From an uncultured Lachnospira sp. (lineage in GTDB: Bacteria; Bacillota; Clostridia; Lachnospirales; Lachnospiraceae): DNA of 36,443 nt. A program made the translations under genes and the position numbers. The notes beneath the pieces are model-generated. The model saw nothing but the letters and a program-made list of their open reading frames with translations. It ran no database searches and was not told where the DNA came from. The DNA is taken from positions 1 through 36,443 of the forward strand of contig CANRBP010000003.1 of the NCBI GenBank assembly GCA_947628875.1. The letters are read 5' to 3'. The stretch's first letter is position 1, and each line of letters opens with the position of its first letter. Positions 12,065 to 22,763 of the stretch are shown one piece after another.

Positions 12065-13306
12065 TTGGATATTTATAGCACAATAATAAATCCGATAGCA
12101 TGGGTGCTTGGCAAGATACTTGATGTATTATTTATATGCATTCATTCTATCGGACTTGGCAATATCGCAATCGCAATCGTATTGTTTACGCTGCTTGTCA
12201 AGATTCTTATGCTGCCTTTGACTGTCAAACAGTCAAAAATGATGAAGCTTAATTCCGTTATTGCTCCTGAGGTCAAAGCGATACAGGATAAATATAAGGA
12301 TAAGCGCAGCGACCAGAATGCTATGATAAAGATGCAGGAAGAAACAAAAGCTGTTTATGAAAAGTACGGCACTTCTCAGATGGGCGGCTGCCTGCAGCTT
12401 TTGATACAGTTTCCGATCTTGATGGCGCTGTACAGGGTATTCCAGAGGATTCCGCTTTATATCAGCCAGCTAAACAATTTATTTATGAATTTTCTGGACA
12501 ACGGCACAAGCGGCATCATGAAGTCGGATAATTTCTCGGAAGTCATGAGTGAATTTTCCGCTTCTGTGGATTGGACAAACGTCAATGATGTCGTTGTGGC
12601 AATCAACAGCTTTACTTCAGATCAATGGAACCGCCTGCGTGAGCTTTTTCCGGCATTTTCAGATGTTATTGCCAGCAGCCAGCAGCAGATTACGGACATG
12701 AATACGTTTTTGACAATCAATGTATCGCAGCAGCCTACTTTTGCATTGAATGCAGCGCTGCTGATCCCTATTCTGGCTGGCCTGTCGCAGTATATAAGCG
12801 CAAAGGTTTCACAGGGGAAGAGTGACAATTCTTCAGATGACGATAACCCGGCGGCTGCTTCCATGAAAATGATGCTGATTTTTATGCCGCTGATGTCTGT
12901 TTTTATTGCATTTTCCGTTCCTGCCGGCCTTGGCCTGTACTGGATTGCGACAGCAGTATTCCAGACGATAATCCAGCTTTTGGTTAACCGTTATTTTGAT
13001 AACCTTGGCGTTGATGAAATCGTAAAGCGTAATGTTGAAATGCGCAATAAAAAGCGCGCAAAAAAAGGACTTCCGCCAGAAAAAATTGCGAAAAATGCAA
13101 CGGCTAATACAAAAAATATCACTTCTGCAGATAAGTCCAAGCAGCGCCTTGAGAGCCTGCAGAGCAAAAAGGAAGCAAATGACAAGAAGGTGCAGGAGAT
13201 CCTGGAATCCACAAAGTATTATAAGACGGCAAAACCCGGCAGTCTGGCTGAAAAAGCAGGAATGGTGGCCAAGTATAACGAAAAGCACAATAAAAATAAT
13301 AAATGA
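12065..13306 (+). CDS. yidC: Membrane protein insertase YidC/Oxa1 family
   Basis: TTG start after GGAGGT; 60KD_IMP-like TM segments, KMQEETKAVYEKYGTSQMGGCLQLLIQFPILMALYRV. Confidence 0.95.
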   Translation: MDIYSTIINPIAWVLGKILDVLFICIHSIGLGNIAIAIVLFTLLVKILMLPLTVKQSKMMKLNSVIAPEVKAIQDKYKDKRSDQNAMIKMQEETKAVYEKYGTSQMGGCLQLLIQFPILMALYRVFQRIPLYISQLNNLFMNFLDNGTSGIMKSDNFSEVMSEFSASVDWTNVNDVVVAINSFTSDQWNRLRELFPAFSDVIASSQQQITDMNTFLTINVSQQPTFALNAALLIPILAGLSQYISAKVSQGKSDNSSDDDNPAAASMKMMLIFMPLMSVFIAFSVPAGLGLYWIATAVFQTIIQLLVNRYFDNLGVDEIVKRNVEMRNKKRAKKGLPPEKIAKNATANTKNITSADKSKQRLESLQSKKEANDKKVQEILESTKYYKTAKPGSLAEKAGMVAKYNEKHNKNNK

Positions 13307-13339
13307 TAGAAATAGCGCCTTTTAAGAATGGAGGAAGTC

Positions 13340-14278
13340 ATGGATTATATTGAAGTTTCAGGAAAGACAGTTGACGAAGCGCTGACAAATGCGCTTGTAA
13401 AACTTGAAACAACTAGCGATAAAGTGGAATATGAAGTGATAGAAAAGGGAAGTTCCGGTTTTTTGGGTATGTTTAACAAGCCTGCTGTTATTCGCGTAAG
13501 AAAAATTGCACAGACAGAAGACTTTGACATTATGAGTGTAGTTTCCGAAATAAAGAATATAGATATTGATGTAAAAAAAGAACCTGCACGCTACGAAAAG
13601 AAGCCGCGTTATGAGAAGCCTGAAAAAACAGAGCGTCCGGAAAAAACAGCCGACAGGCAGGAACGTCCGGCAAAGGCTGAAAAAACGCAGAAGCCGGCCA
13701 AGAAGCCGGAAATTGCGGATAAAGCTGAGGTTCAGCCGCAGGAAACAGAAGATTTAGAATCAAAAGAGAGAAGATACAGGAATGCGGCAGCAATGCCAAA
13801 TGAGGAGATTGAGTCAAGAATCCGGAAATTTTTAGGCGACATGTTTAAAGCTATGGAGATGAATGTCAATATAAATATAAATTTTGATGATCCAGAATGC
13901 GTGAACATAGAGCTTTCCGGTGAAAATATGGGACTGTTAATAGGAAAGAGAGGACAGACTCTTGATTCTATCCAGTATCTGACAAGCCTTGTGATTAACA
14001 AGGGCAAAAACAAATATGTGAGGATTAAAATCGACACAGAAGATTACAGGAACAGAAGAAAAGAAACGCTTGAATCTCTTGCAAGAAATATTGCCTATAA
14101 AGTAAAAAGAAGCAGGCGTCCTGTTTCTTTAGAGCCGATGAATCCATATGAGAGAAGAATAATACATTCGGCGCTGCAGCATGACAAATTTGTTTCCACA
14201 AGGAGCGAGGGAGAAGAACCGTTCAGGCATATAGTTGTTTATCTGGACAAGGAAAAAAGCGGAAATTCTTCCAGATAA
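13340..14278 (+). CDS. jag: RNA-binding protein Jag/KhpB (Jag-N, KH, R3H)
   Basis: Jag-N domain, basic/acidic linker, KH (NMGLLIGKRGQTLDSIQYLTSLVIN), R3H (MNPYERRIIHSALQ). ATG at 13340 follows GGAGG. Confidence 0.95.
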   Translation: MDYIEVSGKTVDEALTNALVKLETTSDKVEYEVIEKGSSGFLGMFNKPAVIRVRKIAQTEDFDIMSVVSEIKNIDIDVKKEPARYEKKPRYEKPEKTERPEKTADRQERPAKAEKTQKPAKKPEIADKAEVQPQETEDLESKERRYRNAAAMPNEEIESRIRKFLGDMFKAMEMNVNININFDDPECVNIELSGENMGLLIGKRGQTLDSIQYLTSLVINKGKNKYVRIKIDTEDYRNRRKETLESLARNIAYKVKRSRRPVSLEPMNPYERRIIHSALQHDKFVSTRSEGEEPFRHIVVYLDKEKSGNSSR

Positions 14279-14365
14279 TTTTTATAAGTATTTTTGGGCA
14301 GATACCTTGCTTTGCAGGGTATCTGTTGATTTATAAGGAATATTTTTTGAGAGGCACAGATTCAG

Positions 14366-15757
14366 ATGGAAGATACAATAGCAGCAATTTCCACGGGAAT
14401 GACAAGCCCGGGAGGAATCAGCATAATAAGGATCAGCGGCAGTCAGGCGGTTTTTGTAGCTGATTCGGTTTTTCAGGCAAAGAAAAAGCACAGGCTTTCA
14501 TCTGTACCCAGCCATACTGTACATTATGGCACGGTCTGCCGTGACGGGCAGGTGATTGATGAAGCGCTGGCAGTCGTGATGCGCGCGCCTAACAGCTATA
14601 CGCGTGAAGATGTTGTAGAGATAAACTGCCATGGCGGCATGTTTGTGACAAAGAAAGTGCTGGAAGCCGTGCTGTCTGCCGGTGCAAGGCTGGCGGAGCC
14701 GGGTGAGTTTACAAAAAGAGCGTTTTTAAACGGCCGCATTGACCTGTCTCAGGCAGAGGCTGTCATGGATTTGATACAGGCTAAAAACGATTATGCGCTA
14801 AAAGCTTCAATATCCCAGCTTAGCGGCAGGCTTTCTGAAAAAATAAGGGAAATCAGGATATGCCTGCTTGATCATGTCGCTTATATAGAAGCGGCTTTAG
14901 ATGACCCGGAGCATATTTCTCTTGAAAATTATGTTCATAAATTGGAGGCAGATGTTGATAATATTGTTAATAATGTGCATAATTTGTTGAAAAATGTCGA
15001 AAATGGCAGAATTATGAGAGAGGGAATACGCACAGTTATTTTGGGAAAAACAAATGCCGGAAAGTCAAGCCTGCTGAATATGCTTGCAGGGCAGGAGCGC
15101 GCTATTGTGACAGATGTTGAAGGCACGACAAGAGATGTCCTTGAGGAGCAGGTCAATTTAGGCGGCGTAACGCTGAGGCTTATGGACACGGCAGGCATAA
15201 GAAATACTGAGGACAGCGTAGAAAAAATCGGCGTGGAGAGGGCAAAAAAATACGCTCAGGATGCAGAACTTATTATTTTTGTTGCGGACAGTTCGAGGCC
15301 TCTTGATAATGACGATTATGCTGTTATGGAACTTTTGGCAGGCAAAAAAGTTATTGTATTATTTAATAAATCTGATCTTAAAACAGTTGCAGACAGAAAT
15401 GTGCTGGCTGAAAAAATACGGCAGATTGCCGGGCAGGAATGCAGGATTATAGATATTTCTGCCAAAAAACAGACAGGTTTAGATGCGCTGCAGGAAAATA
15501 TAAACGATTTATTTTTTGACGGGGAAATTTCCGCAGATGAAGAAATTTATATCACGGATCTGAGGCATAAAGAACTTTTGCAGGAGGCGCTGGACAGCCT
15601 TAACCTTGTTAAAGATGGCATATCCTGCGGCATGAGCGAAGATTTTTTGACGATTGACCTGATGGCGGCTTATGAAAAGCTCGGGTTCATTATAGGAGAA
15701 TCTGTTGAAGAAGATTTGGCCGACCAGATTTTCAGTAAATTCTGCATGGGTAAATAA
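14366..15757 (+). CDS. mnmE: tRNA modification GTPase MnmE
   Basis: DTIAAISTGMTSPGGISIIRISG N-terminus, GKTNAGKSSLLN, DTAGIR, C-terminal FSKFCMGK. Confidence 0.97.
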   Translation: MEDTIAAISTGMTSPGGISIIRISGSQAVFVADSVFQAKKKHRLSSVPSHTVHYGTVCRDGQVIDEALAVVMRAPNSYTREDVVEINCHGGMFVTKKVLEAVLSAGARLAEPGEFTKRAFLNGRIDLSQAEAVMDLIQAKNDYALKASISQLSGRLSEKIREIRICLLDHVAYIEAALDDPEHISLENYVHKLEADVDNIVNNVHNLLKNVENGRIMREGIRTVILGKTNAGKSSLLNMLAGQERAIVTDVEGTTRDVLEEQVNLGGVTLRLMDTAGIRNTEDSVEKIGVERAKKYAQDAELIIFVADSSRPLDNDDYAVMELLAGKKVIVLFNKSDLKTVADRNVLAEKIRQIAGQECRIIDISAKKQTGLDALQENINDLFFDGEISADEEIYITDLRHKELLQEALDSLNLVKDGISCGMSEDFLTIDLMAAYEKLGFIIGESVEEDLADQIFSKFCMGK

Positions 15758-15784
15758 TGCATATCAGGTTGGAGGAATAAATAA

Positions 15785-17677
15785 ATGCCAAATATATGTG
15801 AAACCTATGATGTAGTTGTTGTGGGCGCCGGACATGCTGGATGCGAGGCGGCGCTCGCGGCGGCCAGGCTTGGTATGGAAACAATCTGTTTTACAGTGAG
15901 CTGCGAAAGCATAGCGATGATGCCTTGCAATCCAAATATCGGAGGAAGTTCTAAAGGACACCTGGTCAGGGAAGTTGATGCGCTTGGCGGAGAGATGGGC
16001 AAAAATATTGATGCAACATTTATACAGTCAAAGATGCTGAACCGCTCAAAAGGGCCGGCCGTGCATTCCCTGCGTGCGCAGGCGGATAAATCCGAATACA
16101 GCCGCCGTATGCGCAAAGTCCTTGAAAATACAGAACATCTCCTTGTGCGCCAGGCGGAGGTCACTGAGCTTATAGTCGCAGACGGGCGGATTCAGGGCGT
16201 AAAAACGCTGTCTGGCGCAGTTTATTACGCTCGTGCGGTTGTTTTATGCACGGGAGTTTATCTGAAAGCAAAATGCATTCACGGAGATGTGAGTTATGAG
16301 ACGGGTCCAAACGGATTACAGGCAGCAAATCATTTGACAAAATCTCTTATAGAGAATGGGATAGAGGTTCGCCGTTTTAAGACAGGTACGCCGGCAAGGG
16401 TCGATAAAAGATCGATAGATTTTGATAAAATGACGGAACAATTTGGCGATGAGCATATTGTGCCATTTTCATTTTCAACGGATCCTGAGAGTATCCAGAA
16501 AGATCAGGTATCATGCTGGCTTACATATACAAATGAGGAAACTCATCGCATTATACGGGAAAATCTGGACAGATCGCCTCTTTATGCAGGCGTTATCCAT
16601 GGCACAGGGCCGCGTTATTGCCCGTCCATTGAGGATAAAGTTGTTCGTTTTGCGGATAAGGACAGGCATCAGGTATTTGTTGAACCGGAGGGACTTTATA
16701 CTAATGAAATGTATCTTGGAGGAATGTCCAGCTCCATGCCGGAAGATGTTCAGTTTGCAATGTACAGGACCGTGCCGGGACTTGAAAATGTAAAAATCGT
16801 CCGCAACGCATACGCAATAGAGTATGACTGCATAAGCGCTGTCCAGCTGAGGCCATCGCTTGAATTTAAGAAAATTGCCGGGCTGTTTGCGGCCGGGCAG
16901 TTTAATGGAAGTTCCGGTTATGAGGAAGCCGCGGCGCAGGGAATTATTGCCGGAATCAATGCGGCAAGGTTAGTGCAGGGGAAGGAGCCTTTGGTTTTGG
17001 ACCGTTCGGAGGCATATATCGGCGTGCTGATAGATGACCTTGTTACTAAGGAATCTTTTGAGCCGTACAGAATGATGACATCAAGAGCGGAGTACAGGCT
17101 GCTTTTGAGGCAGGATAATGCAGATCTGCGCCTTACAAAATATGGCTATGAAGCCGGGCTTGTAAGCGAGGCGCGCATGAATGAAGTGCGGCGTAAAGAA
17201 CAGCAGATACGTGAAGAAATTGAGCGCGTAAAGACGGTAAATATCGGCACGGGCAGCAGCGTACAGGAATTAATGCGCCGGTATGGGAGCGCCGAGCTTG
17301 TTACGGGCGCAACGCTTGCCGAGCTTGTAAAGCGTCCGGAACTTTCATATGAGGCGCTTGAGCCTGTTGACCCTGAAAGGCCGCAGCTTCGTGCTGATGT
17401 GGCTGAGCAGGTAAATATCAATTTAAAATATGAAGGCTATATTGAGCGGCAGATACGGCAGGTAGAACATTTCAAAAAATTGGAAAGCAAGTTAATACCG
17501 GAAGAATTGGATTATATGAAAATCAGCGGACTCAGGAAAGAAGCAATGCAGAAGCTTGATAAATTTAAACCCGGGTCTATCGGACAGGCGTCAAGGGTAT
17601 CAGGAGTTTCTCCGGCGGATATTTCTGTGCTGATGGTATATATGGAACAGTTAAAAAACAGCCGGCGGCAAGAGTGA
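15785..17677 (+). CDS. mnmG: tRNA uridine-5-carboxymethylaminomethyl modification enzyme MnmG
   Basis: [25 protein letters not shown] motif, [28 protein letters not shown]. Confidence 0.98.
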   Translation: MPNICETYDVVVVGAGHAGCEAALAAARLGMETICFTVSCESIAMMPCNPNIGGSSKGHLVREVDALGGEMGKNIDATFIQSKMLNRSKGPAVHSLRAQADKSEYSRRMRKVLENTEHLLVRQAEVTELIVADGRIQGVKTLSGAVYYARAVVLCTGVYLKAKCIHGDVSYETGPNGLQAANHLTKSLIENGIEVRRFKTGTPARVDKRSIDFDKMTEQFGDEHIVPFSFSTDPESIQKDQVSCWLTYTNEETHRIIRENLDRSPLYAGVIHGTGPRYCPSIEDKVVRFADKDRHQVFVEPEGLYTNEMYLGGMSSSMPEDVQFAMYRTVPGLENVKIVRNAYAIEYDCISAVQLRPSLEFKKIAGLFAAGQFNGSSGYEEAAAQGIIAGINAARLVQGKEPLVLDRSEAYIGVLIDDLVTKESFEPYRMMTSRAEYRLLLRQDNADLRLTKYGYEAGLVSEARMNEVRRKEQQIREEIERVKTVNIGTGSSVQELMRRYGSAELVTGATLAELVKRPELSYEALEPVDPERPQLRADVAEQVNINLKYEGYIERQIRQVEHFKKLESKLIPEELDYMKISGLRKEAMQKLDKFKPGSIGQASRVSGVSPADISVLMVYMEQLKNSRRQE

Positions 17678-17681
17678 GCGT

Positions 17682-18436
17682 ATGGAACAGAAAGAATTTT
17701 TAGAAAGACTGGACAGCATGTCCGTTCATCTTGATAATGTGCAGATAGAGCAATTTCAAACATATTATGAACTGCTCTCAGAATGGAATAGTTTTATGAA
17801 TCTGACGGCAATTACAGATTATTCAGATGTTCTCACAAAACATTTTCTTGACAGCCTGGCAGTCAGGAAAGCAGTTGAAAGCCTGCGGGATACTGATGAA
17901 AATCTTTCAGGCGTTCTTGATTTAAATAAAAATATAAATATTATTGATGTTGGAACAGGCGCAGGTTTTCCGGGCATTCCTTTAAAAATAGCTTTTCCGC
18001 GCACTCAGGTTATGCTGATAGATGCATTAAATAAACGCGTAAAATTTTTGGAAGAGGTTATTGGCAGGCTGGGTTTAAAAGATATTAAAGCCGTTCATGC
18101 AAGAGCTGAGGAAGCTGCACGCAGGCAGGAATTACGGGAGTCATTCACTCTATGCGTTTCACGCGCAGTAGCAGGACTTTGCTTGCAGAGTATGATCTGC
18201 CGTTTGTCAGAACAGGAGGATATTTTGTTGCCTATAAATCAGGAGAAGTCGAGGAAGAGGCGGAAAAATCAGAAAAAGCAATAGCTGTGCTGGGCGGAAA
18301 GATGAAACATATTTATAAATGTACTCTGCCCGGGACGGATATCGACCGATCTTTTGTATTTATCCAAAAAATCAGGCCGACTCCGAAAAAATATCCCAGA
18401 AAATCAGGAATGCCGGGAAAAGATCCTATCAAATAA
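17682..18436 (+). pseudogene. rsmG: 16S rRNA methyltransferase RsmG (GidB), apparently frameshifted
   Basis: ORF 17682-18284 carries the RsmG N-terminus and SAM motif (IIDVGTGAGFPGIPLKIAFP) up to CVSRAVAGL; the expected continuation LAEYDLPFVRTGGYFVAYK...GG is in another frame (ORF 18152-18436). Frame break near 18168-18184. Confidence 0.85.
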
Positions 18437-19387
18437 TCAGATAAAAATATTGACTGTTTTTATGAAATTTTTCGGCTGCTCTAATTGAGGCAGACGGTTT
18501 GCATTTTTAATTTCAGCAGTCTCGATTGCAGGATTAAGAGAAGTATATTCCTCTATGGCTGCACGGCTGTCTTTGTCCTGGGCGCCTGAAATAATATAAA
18601 TGCAATTGTTAAGTTCGCTGACTGCCCGGGCGATTGAGGCTGTAGTATAATGGCAGACGGTACTTGTATATAAGTATTTTGCAGATGAACCATATAAATG
18701 CGCGTTTTCATGGCAGGCGTCAATAAGTACGGAAGGCAGGCTGCCTTCATTATAATAAAGGCTTTTTGAAAAAATCTTTTTAAGATTTTTCCGGCTTACG
18801 CAGATATTGTAAAGAAGCGTGCCAATTACAGGAGAGTTGAGCAGTATCCTGCGCATGTTGCTCTTTTTATCCGGGTTTGCCATTGCTGAACGGATGCTCT
18901 GCGGATTTACAAGGATAATGTTGTTGAAAATATCCGGGTTATTGCAGGCCGACATAATGGTCAGAGGAGCTGCATCGCCGGACGCGATAACATTTGTCCT
19001 GCGGTTAATCACATTTACTACAAAATCGTGGATAAGCTGAGTGTACATATAAGTAGTGTAAGTAATGTTCGGCTTGTCAGAATGGCCGCAGCCAAGCAGG
19101 TCAATGGCATAAACAGTGTGAGTCCTGCTAAATGAACGTATAACCTTATGCCACTCATAGGAAGAACTGTATGAGTTCAGGTCATGGATAAGCAGGATAG
19201 GAGAACCTTCTCCGCAGACTGAGTATGCAATGCTGCCAAACTTCCAGTTGAATATTTTCTGGTCATCGATTTTTGTTGTCATATTGGCAGTAGCAGATGC
19301 AAATATTAGTTTATTTATCAGATGCGCTGTCGTAATGGCGGCGGCGCCTATGCCTGCTGCAAAAGCAGCCTTTTTCCATTTATTCAT
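18437..19387 (-). CDS. Alpha/beta hydrolase with N-terminal membrane segment
   Basis: GEGSPILLIHDLNSYSSSYEWHKVI, YAIDLLGCGHSDKP; N-terminal hydrophobic stretch. Confidence 0.8.
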   Translation of the reverse strand: MNKWKKAAFAAGIGAAAITTAHLINKLIFASATANMTTKIDDQKIFNWKFGSIAYSVCGEGSPILLIHDLNSYSSSYEWHKVIRSFSRTHTVYAIDLLGCGHSDKPNITYTTYMYTQLIHDFVVNVINRRTNVIASGDAAPLTIMSACNNPDIFNNIILVNPQSIRSAMANPDKKSNMRRILLNSPVIGTLLYNICVSRKNLKKIFSKSLYYNEGSLPSVLIDACHENAHLYGSSAKYLYTSTVCHYTTASIARAVSELNNCIYIISGAQDKDSRAAIEEYTSLNPAIETAEIKNANRLPQLEQPKNFIKTVNIFI

Positions 19388-19660
19388 AAATCCTCCATAT
19401 CAGTTACAGATATTTTTCTTCAAGCTGTCTTTATTATAATAAATAATTGAAAAACAAGCAATGAATAAATTAATTCTGCTAAAAAAGTACTTTTAAAATT
19501 AAGATTTATGCTGTAATATAAAAGTAATAGGTCAAAAAATGTTGGATAATAGCGTTAATTATCGAAATATAAAAAGAATATAAAAATTATAAAATATTTA
19601 TAAAATATAATTACAATAAATGATATTTCAGGCGGAAATAACCTTGGGATGGTGTTTAAA

Positions 19661-20671
19661 ATGAATGAGATCAGTGATTATTTCAATGAACAGCTTGATA
19701 TTGCAAAAGGTGAGCTTCAGGCAATACAGGATAAAATACATGCGGATTCGCTTGATATTGAATTTATTGAGAAAGCCTGTAATGAGATTAGCAGCAGCAA
19801 GGACGACACAAACGATATATTTTTTTTCGCAAATAATGAAAATGTTTTTGAAAATAAGGAAATAAAGAAACTTAAAAAACAAAAAGAAGAACGGCTGCAA
19901 TCGAAAGCTAAGCTTGAGCATGAACTGGCTGAGAAGAAAGCTTGTTGCGAGAGGCTCAAGCATCTTTTTGAAATATCTTTAAAAATGTCGGAAAAGGCAG
20001 ATAACTGCGGAAAATTATCCATACGGGAGGCGGACAGGCAGCGGATCGCGATGGATATACATGATACGGTGATTCAAAACCTGACGGCGCTGATTTTAAA
20101 AAATGAATTTGTCATCAAAATAATGAGTAACGATTTTCAGCGCGCACAGCTGGAATTAAAAAATATTAATGAACTTTTAAAAAGCAATATTAATGAGCTG
20201 AGGGATATTGTTTTCAATATTCGTCCGATGAGTATTGATGATCTGGGATTTGAGACTGCTTTTCAAAACCTGATGGGAAAATTAGCAGACCGTACGCAGA
20301 TGTTTGTTGAATATGACTATCGTGCCGGAGATCTTTCAGATATAGATTCTGTGATTCTCATAAATATACTTCGCATGATACAGGAATTGTGCAATAATGC
20401 AATTAAGCATTCAAAAGGTACATACATTTATGCGCAGATTGAGATGCATGGGGAAAATATAGAAGTTATTGTGGAAGATGATGGTATAGGATTTGATTAT
20501 AAAGAAATATCACAGAAACAAGATAAAAATTTTGGCCTTTCTATGATACATGAAAGAATCACATTGCTTGATGGCAATTTTGAAGTATGCAACAGGGAAA
20601 GCGAAGGCACAAAATGTACCATAACAGTACCGGTTAAAAGAGGGAATGACAGTTGCGGAAAATATCTGTAA
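19661..20671 (+). CDS. Cytoplasmic sensor histidine kinase, DegS/NarX-type (HisKA_3 + HATPase)
   Basis: MDIHDTVIQNLTALIL H-box; LRDIVFNIRPMSIDDLGFETAF; HATPase N-box ELCNNAIKHSKG; coiled-coil-like N-terminus, no TM. Confidence 0.88.
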   Translation: MNEISDYFNEQLDIAKGELQAIQDKIHADSLDIEFIEKACNEISSSKDDTNDIFFFANNENVFENKEIKKLKKQKEERLQSKAKLEHELAEKKACCERLKHLFEISLKMSEKADNCGKLSIREADRQRIAMDIHDTVIQNLTALILKNEFVIKIMSNDFQRAQLELKNINELLKSNINELRDIVFNIRPMSIDDLGFETAFQNLMGKLADRTQMFVEYDYRAGDLSDIDSVILINILRMIQELCNNAIKHSKGTYIYAQIEMHGENIEVIVEDDGIGFDYKEISQKQDKNFGLSMIHERITLLDGNFEVCNRESEGTKCTITVPVKRGNDSCGKYL

Positions 20672-20773
20672 ACTGAGGGAAAAACATATAAAATTTACTA
20701 CAGGATTTAAGTTATATACTTGGGGATGTTTAGTGCGTAAACTGCGAAAAGCGGTGCAGAAATGAGGATTATT

Positions 20774-21418
20774 ATGCCAATAAATATTGTAATAGCAGAT
20801 GATCATGCAATGGTTCGTGAGGGACTAAGACAGATTTTGGAACTAGATGGGACAATCAAAGTAGTAGGTGAGGCGAATGACGGATATGAATGCTTGAATA
20901 TTGTGAATAAGACAAATCCAGATGTAATATTGATGGATATAAATATGCCTAATTTAGATGGACTTCAGGTTTTAAAAATCATGCGTCAGCAGAAAATGAA
21001 TAATAAGGTTATTATGCTTACCATACATAATGATGTTGATTATCTTATTAAAGCTTTAGACGTCCAGTGCAACGGCTACGTACTTAAAGATTCAGATTCA
21101 GATACTTTAAAAAATGCAATTATCGCCGTCAATAACGGGGAAACATTTATTGAGCCGGACATGACCGCTCAGTTAAATGCAAGCCTTGCAAAAAGAGATG
21201 TCATGAAAGAAAAACTCAACGAATTGACAAAGCGGGAGATAGAAGTGTTGAAACTGATAGCCAAGGGAATGCTGAATAAGGAAATAGCATCATATCTCCA
21301 GATAAGCGAGCGTACTGTAAAAAACCACGTCTCAAACATATTTAAAAAAATCAGCGTTTCAGACCGTACACAGGCTGCTGTTTTTGCAATTAAAAATAAT
21401 CTTGTAGATATACGATAA
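20774..21418 (+). CDS. Response regulator, NarL/DegU family (REC + LuxR-type HTH)
   Basis: IVIADDHAMVREGLRQIL, VILMDINMPNLDGLQV, LTKREIEVLKLIAKGMLNKEIASYLQISERTVKNHVSNI. Confidence 0.95.
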   Translation: MPINIVIADDHAMVREGLRQILELDGTIKVVGEANDGYECLNIVNKTNPDVILMDINMPNLDGLQVLKIMRQQKMNNKVIMLTIHNDVDYLIKALDVQCNGYVLKDSDSDTLKNAIIAVNNGETFIEPDMTAQLNASLAKRDVMKEKLNELTKREIEVLKLIAKGMLNKEIASYLQISERTVKNHVSNIFKKISVSDRTQAAVFAIKNNLVDIR

Positions 21419-21498
21419 AATGTGCTGTGAGGCCAGTACAGAAAAGACTATGACAGAGAAGTCGGTACAACTAAGGGATTTATGATCTCTGGAAAATT

Positions 21499-21534
21499 CG
21501 GCATAGTCGTGAAGTTCGACTATGCCGTTTTTTC
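21499..21534 (+). terminator. Rho-independent terminator
   Basis: CGGCATAGTCG-tgaagtt-CGACTATGCCG followed by T-rich tract. Confidence 0.85.
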
Positions 21535-21638
21535 TTGTCCATTTGTGGCTGGCGAGTCGAACTCTCCGATGCAATTCCATACGTTTTTGTCACTGGATGT
21601 TTCACTGGGGGGAAATTGCTCCGGTGGTCTGATTTCCT

Positions 21639-21726
21639 CTATACGCAGAAAAAGGGGTCATTTTGTCAGGGTACTTTAGAGAACTTTTTTGCTTTCTCAC
21701 TATACGCAGAAAGAGTGGACGTTTTG
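21639..21726. repeat. Two direct copies of CTATACGCAGAAARAGKGGWCRTTTTG
   Basis: Copies beginning at 21639 and 21700, about 27 nt each. Confidence 0.7.
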
Positions 21727-21878
21727 GAACCTCTCATAAACAAAAAAGAAGCCGTACCACAGTAACAAAATCTGCGAAAGACTGTCCATGGAAAATTAAG
21801 AAAACATCGGTTATACACTGAACCCTGCGATGAGGATGATGTTATGGAATTTGTGTCAGATAATACGGAGGAACTGTA

Positions 21879-22739
21879 ATGGATAAAAAAAGAGTTAGCT
21901 TGATTAAACAACAGTTTGACTTGGTTATTCATAGCGAGACAACTTCTAATGTTGAATTTTGGTATGCCCGGGAATTAATGCCGCTGCTTGGCTATGAACG
22001 TTGGGAAAATTTTGATAAGGCAATTTCACGTGCGATTGAGTCCTGTGAAACGAGTGGAATCGAAGTATCTGACCATTTTCGTGAGGTCACGAAAATGGTT
22101 CCCTTGGGCAGTGGAGCGCAAAGATCTGTCAAAGATTATATGTTGACGCGGTATGCCTGTTATCTCATCGCTCAGAATGGTGATCCAAAAAAGGAAGAAA
22201 TCGCATTTGCACAAAGCTATTTTGCCGTACAGACCAGAAAGCAAGAACTGATTGAAGAACGCATTTCTCTGATAGAACGTACTGAGGCTCGTGGCAGGTT
22301 ACGGGAATCTGAGAAGCGTCTTTCTCAAAATATTTATGAGCGTGGCGTTGATGACGCGGGATTTGGCAGAATCCGCTCTAAAGGTGATCAGGCGTTATTT
22401 GGAGGACATACAACCCAGGAAATGAAGGAGCAGTTGGGAGTAAAAGATAATCGCCCTCTTGCAGATTTTTTGCCTACTGTAACGATTGCGGCAAAAAATT
22501 TAGCAACAGAAATTACCAACTTTAACGTGGAAGAAAAGAATTTGCAGGGAGAACGAGCTATTACTGGTGAACATGTGCAAAATAACCGTTCTGTTCGTGA
22601 ACTGCTTGGACAACGAGGCATTAAGCCAGAGGAGCTTCCTCCATCGGAAGACATCAAAAAATTGGAGCATCGCGTGAAATCCCAAGAGAAGAAGCTGGCG
22701 TCTCAATCAGGTAAATTACCGGAGCCGGAAGATAAGTAA
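21879..22739 (+). CDS. dinD: DinD-like (BRO-N family) DNA-damage-inducible protein D
   Basis: FWYARELMPLLGYERWENFDKAISRAIESC, HFREVTKMVPLGSGAQRSVKDYMLTRYACYLIAQNGDPKKEEIAFAQSYFAVQTRKQE characteristic of the DinD family. Confidence 0.85.
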   Translation: MDKKRVSLIKQQFDLVIHSETTSNVEFWYARELMPLLGYERWENFDKAISRAIESCETSGIEVSDHFREVTKMVPLGSGAQRSVKDYMLTRYACYLIAQNGDPKKEEIAFAQSYFAVQTRKQELIEERISLIERTEARGRLRESEKRLSQNIYERGVDDAGFGRIRSKGDQALFGGHTTQEMKEQLGVKDNRPLADFLPTVTIAAKNLATEITNFNVEEKNLQGERAITGEHVQNNRSVRELLGQRGIKPEELPPSEDIKKLEHRVKSQEKKLASQSGKLPEPEDK

Positions 22740-22763
22740 ATCGAAAAGACGGAGGAATCCTCA

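Noticed and set aside
13590-13740. Repetitive Lys/Glu/Pro-rich stretch in jag looked like a tandem repeat
   Set aside because: It is the normal low-complexity linker between Jag-N and KH domains.
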